Shown: positions 63,298-64,000 of the stretch, piece by piece
Layout of the letters: every line of letters begins with the position of its first letter
How positions within the stretch are numbered: the stretch's first letter is position 1
NCBI RefSeq assembly: GCF_029167645.1
Contig: NZ_CP119147.1
Coordinates: 744,001 to 808,000, forward strand
Source of the DNA: Streptomyces sp. AM 2-1-1
Lineage (GTDB): Bacteria > Actinomycetota > Actinomycetes > Streptomycetales > Streptomycetaceae
Direction of reading: 5' to 3'
DNA: 64,000 bases
Made by a program: the position numbers and the translations under genes
Notes under the pieces: generated by a model
Databases searched by the model: none
Seen by the model: the letters and a program-made list of their open reading frames with translations, nothing else
Told to the model about the DNA's origin: nothing

Positions 63298-63804
63298 TCA
63301 GCGGGAGGCGCCGCCCAGGCGCCCCTCCAACTGCACGAGCAGTTCGCTGAGCTGGGCGCTGAGGCGGTCGCGGGCCGGCTCGTCCAGTCCGGCCAGCACC
63401 GTCCGTTCGTAGGCGAGTTGCTGGGGCAGGACGCGGTCGACGAGATCGCGGCCCGCACCGGTGAGGCGGACGCGGGCGACCCTGCGGTCCCGGTCGTCGC
63501 CCCGGCGGTCGACGAGCCCGCGTTCCTGGAGGGCGCGCAGCCGTTTGGTGACGGCGGCACCGGAGGAGAAGGTCTCCCGGGCCAGTTCTCCGGGAGTGAG
63601 TTCACGGCCCGTCCGGCGCACGGCACCGAGCAGGTCGAACTCCGCACGGTTCAGCCCGGCGGCGCGCAACGGCGCGTCCTCGGCCTGCTGGAGCAGGGCG
63701 GCGCAGCGGTTGATCCGGCCGATGAGTTCCATCGGCCCGGTGTCGAGTCCGGGGTTGACCGCCTGCCACTGCCGTACCACCGAGGCCACGATGTCGTCGG
63801 TCAC
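63298..63804 (-). CDS. MarR-family transcriptional regulator
   Basis: 168 aa. The winged helix is AEFDLLGAVRRTGRELTPGELARETFSSGAAVTKRLRALQERGLVDRRGDDRDRRVARVRLTGAGRDLVD (about 55-125), flanked by dimer helices. GTG at 63804 overlaps the stop of the upstream gene (GTGA), so the two are coupled and the upstream product may be its partner or target. Confidence 0.9.
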   Translation of the reverse strand: MTDDIVASVVRQWQAVNPGLDTGPMELIGRINRCAALLQQAEDAPLRAAGLNRAEFDLLGAVRRTGRELTPGELARETFSSGAAVTKRLRALQERGLVDRRGDDRDRRVARVRLTGAGRDLVDRVLPQQLAYERTVLAGLDEPARDRLSAQLSELLVQLEGRLGGASR

Positions 63805-64000
63805 ACCGCTCCGTTCTCCGGGGCCAGGGCGATGAGCCCCTGCCGTTGTGCTGTCGCGGCGAGCGTACGGTGTCCGGCCCGCTCGGCCGCGACGAGATCC
63901 TCTTCCGGCAGGGCGCGCTGCCACCACTCCCCCGCTGCGGCGTCCCCGGCCTCGCGCAGTTCGACCAGGGTGGCGGTGAGCCCGCGGCGGGAAGCGTCGA
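63801..64000 (-). CDS. C-terminal end of an unrecognised protein
   Basis: About 66 residues are visible, ending EEDLVAAERAGHRTLAATAQ, then RQGLIALAPENGAV. The start lies outside the window. The frame has strong G/C third positions and a GTGA overlap with the MarR gene. Too short for a family call. Confidence 0.6.
   Translation of the reverse strand, partial: DASRRGLTATLVELREAGDAAAGEWWQRALPEEDLVAAERAGHRTLAATAQRQGLIALAPENGAV

Overview
The window is very GC-rich, with strong G/C preference at third codon positions and many GTG starts and 4-nt stop/start overlaps. It carries several markers of a Streptomyces chromosome: an SsgA-like sporulation protein, a WhiB-like protein, a conservon (cvnABCD plus a CYP157-type P450), an Scr1/DUF5753 regulator with DUF397 cassette, and a single mce operon with its own ATPase gene. 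The organism is inferred to be a Streptomyces or close relative; the species cannot be read from the sequence. No rRNA, tRNA, CRISPR array, insertion sequence, integrase or phage gene was seen.

Layout. 1-4.8 kb: a minus-strand fatty-acid degradation cluster (CoA-transferase, acyl-CoA dehydrogenase, thiolase, FadB-like multienzyme cut by the window edge), divergent from a trans-acting enoyl-reductase-like oxidoreductase. 6-13 kb: housekeeping and developmental genes (endonuclease V, LD-carboxypeptidase, SsgA-like protein, acyl-ACP desaturase, GH46 chitosanase, WhiB-like protein, VOC protein). 13-20 kb: SNF2 helicase, membrane protein, LigD-type polymerase divergent from an ATP-dependent ligase, and a GAF-PP2C phosphatase. 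20.7-34.3 kb: a 13-gene minus-strand operon, mceG-yrbEA-yrbEB-mceABCDEF, four Mce-associated proteins and a lytic transglycosylase with a repeat tail. 34.3-43.5 kb: the mce-linked region, with three exported proteins of unknown function, a PucR-type regulator, a small protein, an SCP2 sterol-carrier-like protein and a second acyl-CoA dehydrogenase. 43.6-51 kb: small genes, a decayed P450 fragment, ATP-grasp protein, DHA2 exporter with a C-terminal extension, YchJ protein and an Scr1/DUF397 cassette. 51-57 kb: a 1,229-residue WGR/DUF4132 protein and a GH4 glycosidase. 57-62 kb: the conservon. 62-64 kb: IclR and MarR regulators.

How the genes may work together. The Mce system is expected to import a lipid or sterol across the envelope, powered by MceG. 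The SCP2 protein and acyl-CoA dehydrogenase just beyond it could carry and oxidise such a substrate. A 16-bp dyad, roughly STTAC-N6-GTAAS, appears at four intergenic places between 34.6 and 41.7 kb: before the mce operon, before a secreted-protein gene, before the 90-aa gene and before the SCP2/dehydrogenase pair. This suggests one regulon and is the best candidate here for an undescribed system. Other notable points are a chitosanase whose catalytic Glu position is Asp, a CYP157-type P450 without the ExxR motif and without a partner P450, a frameshifted P450 N-terminal remnant, and a perfect 21-bp hairpin. All function calls rest on reading motifs and remembered family features; no database search was run.
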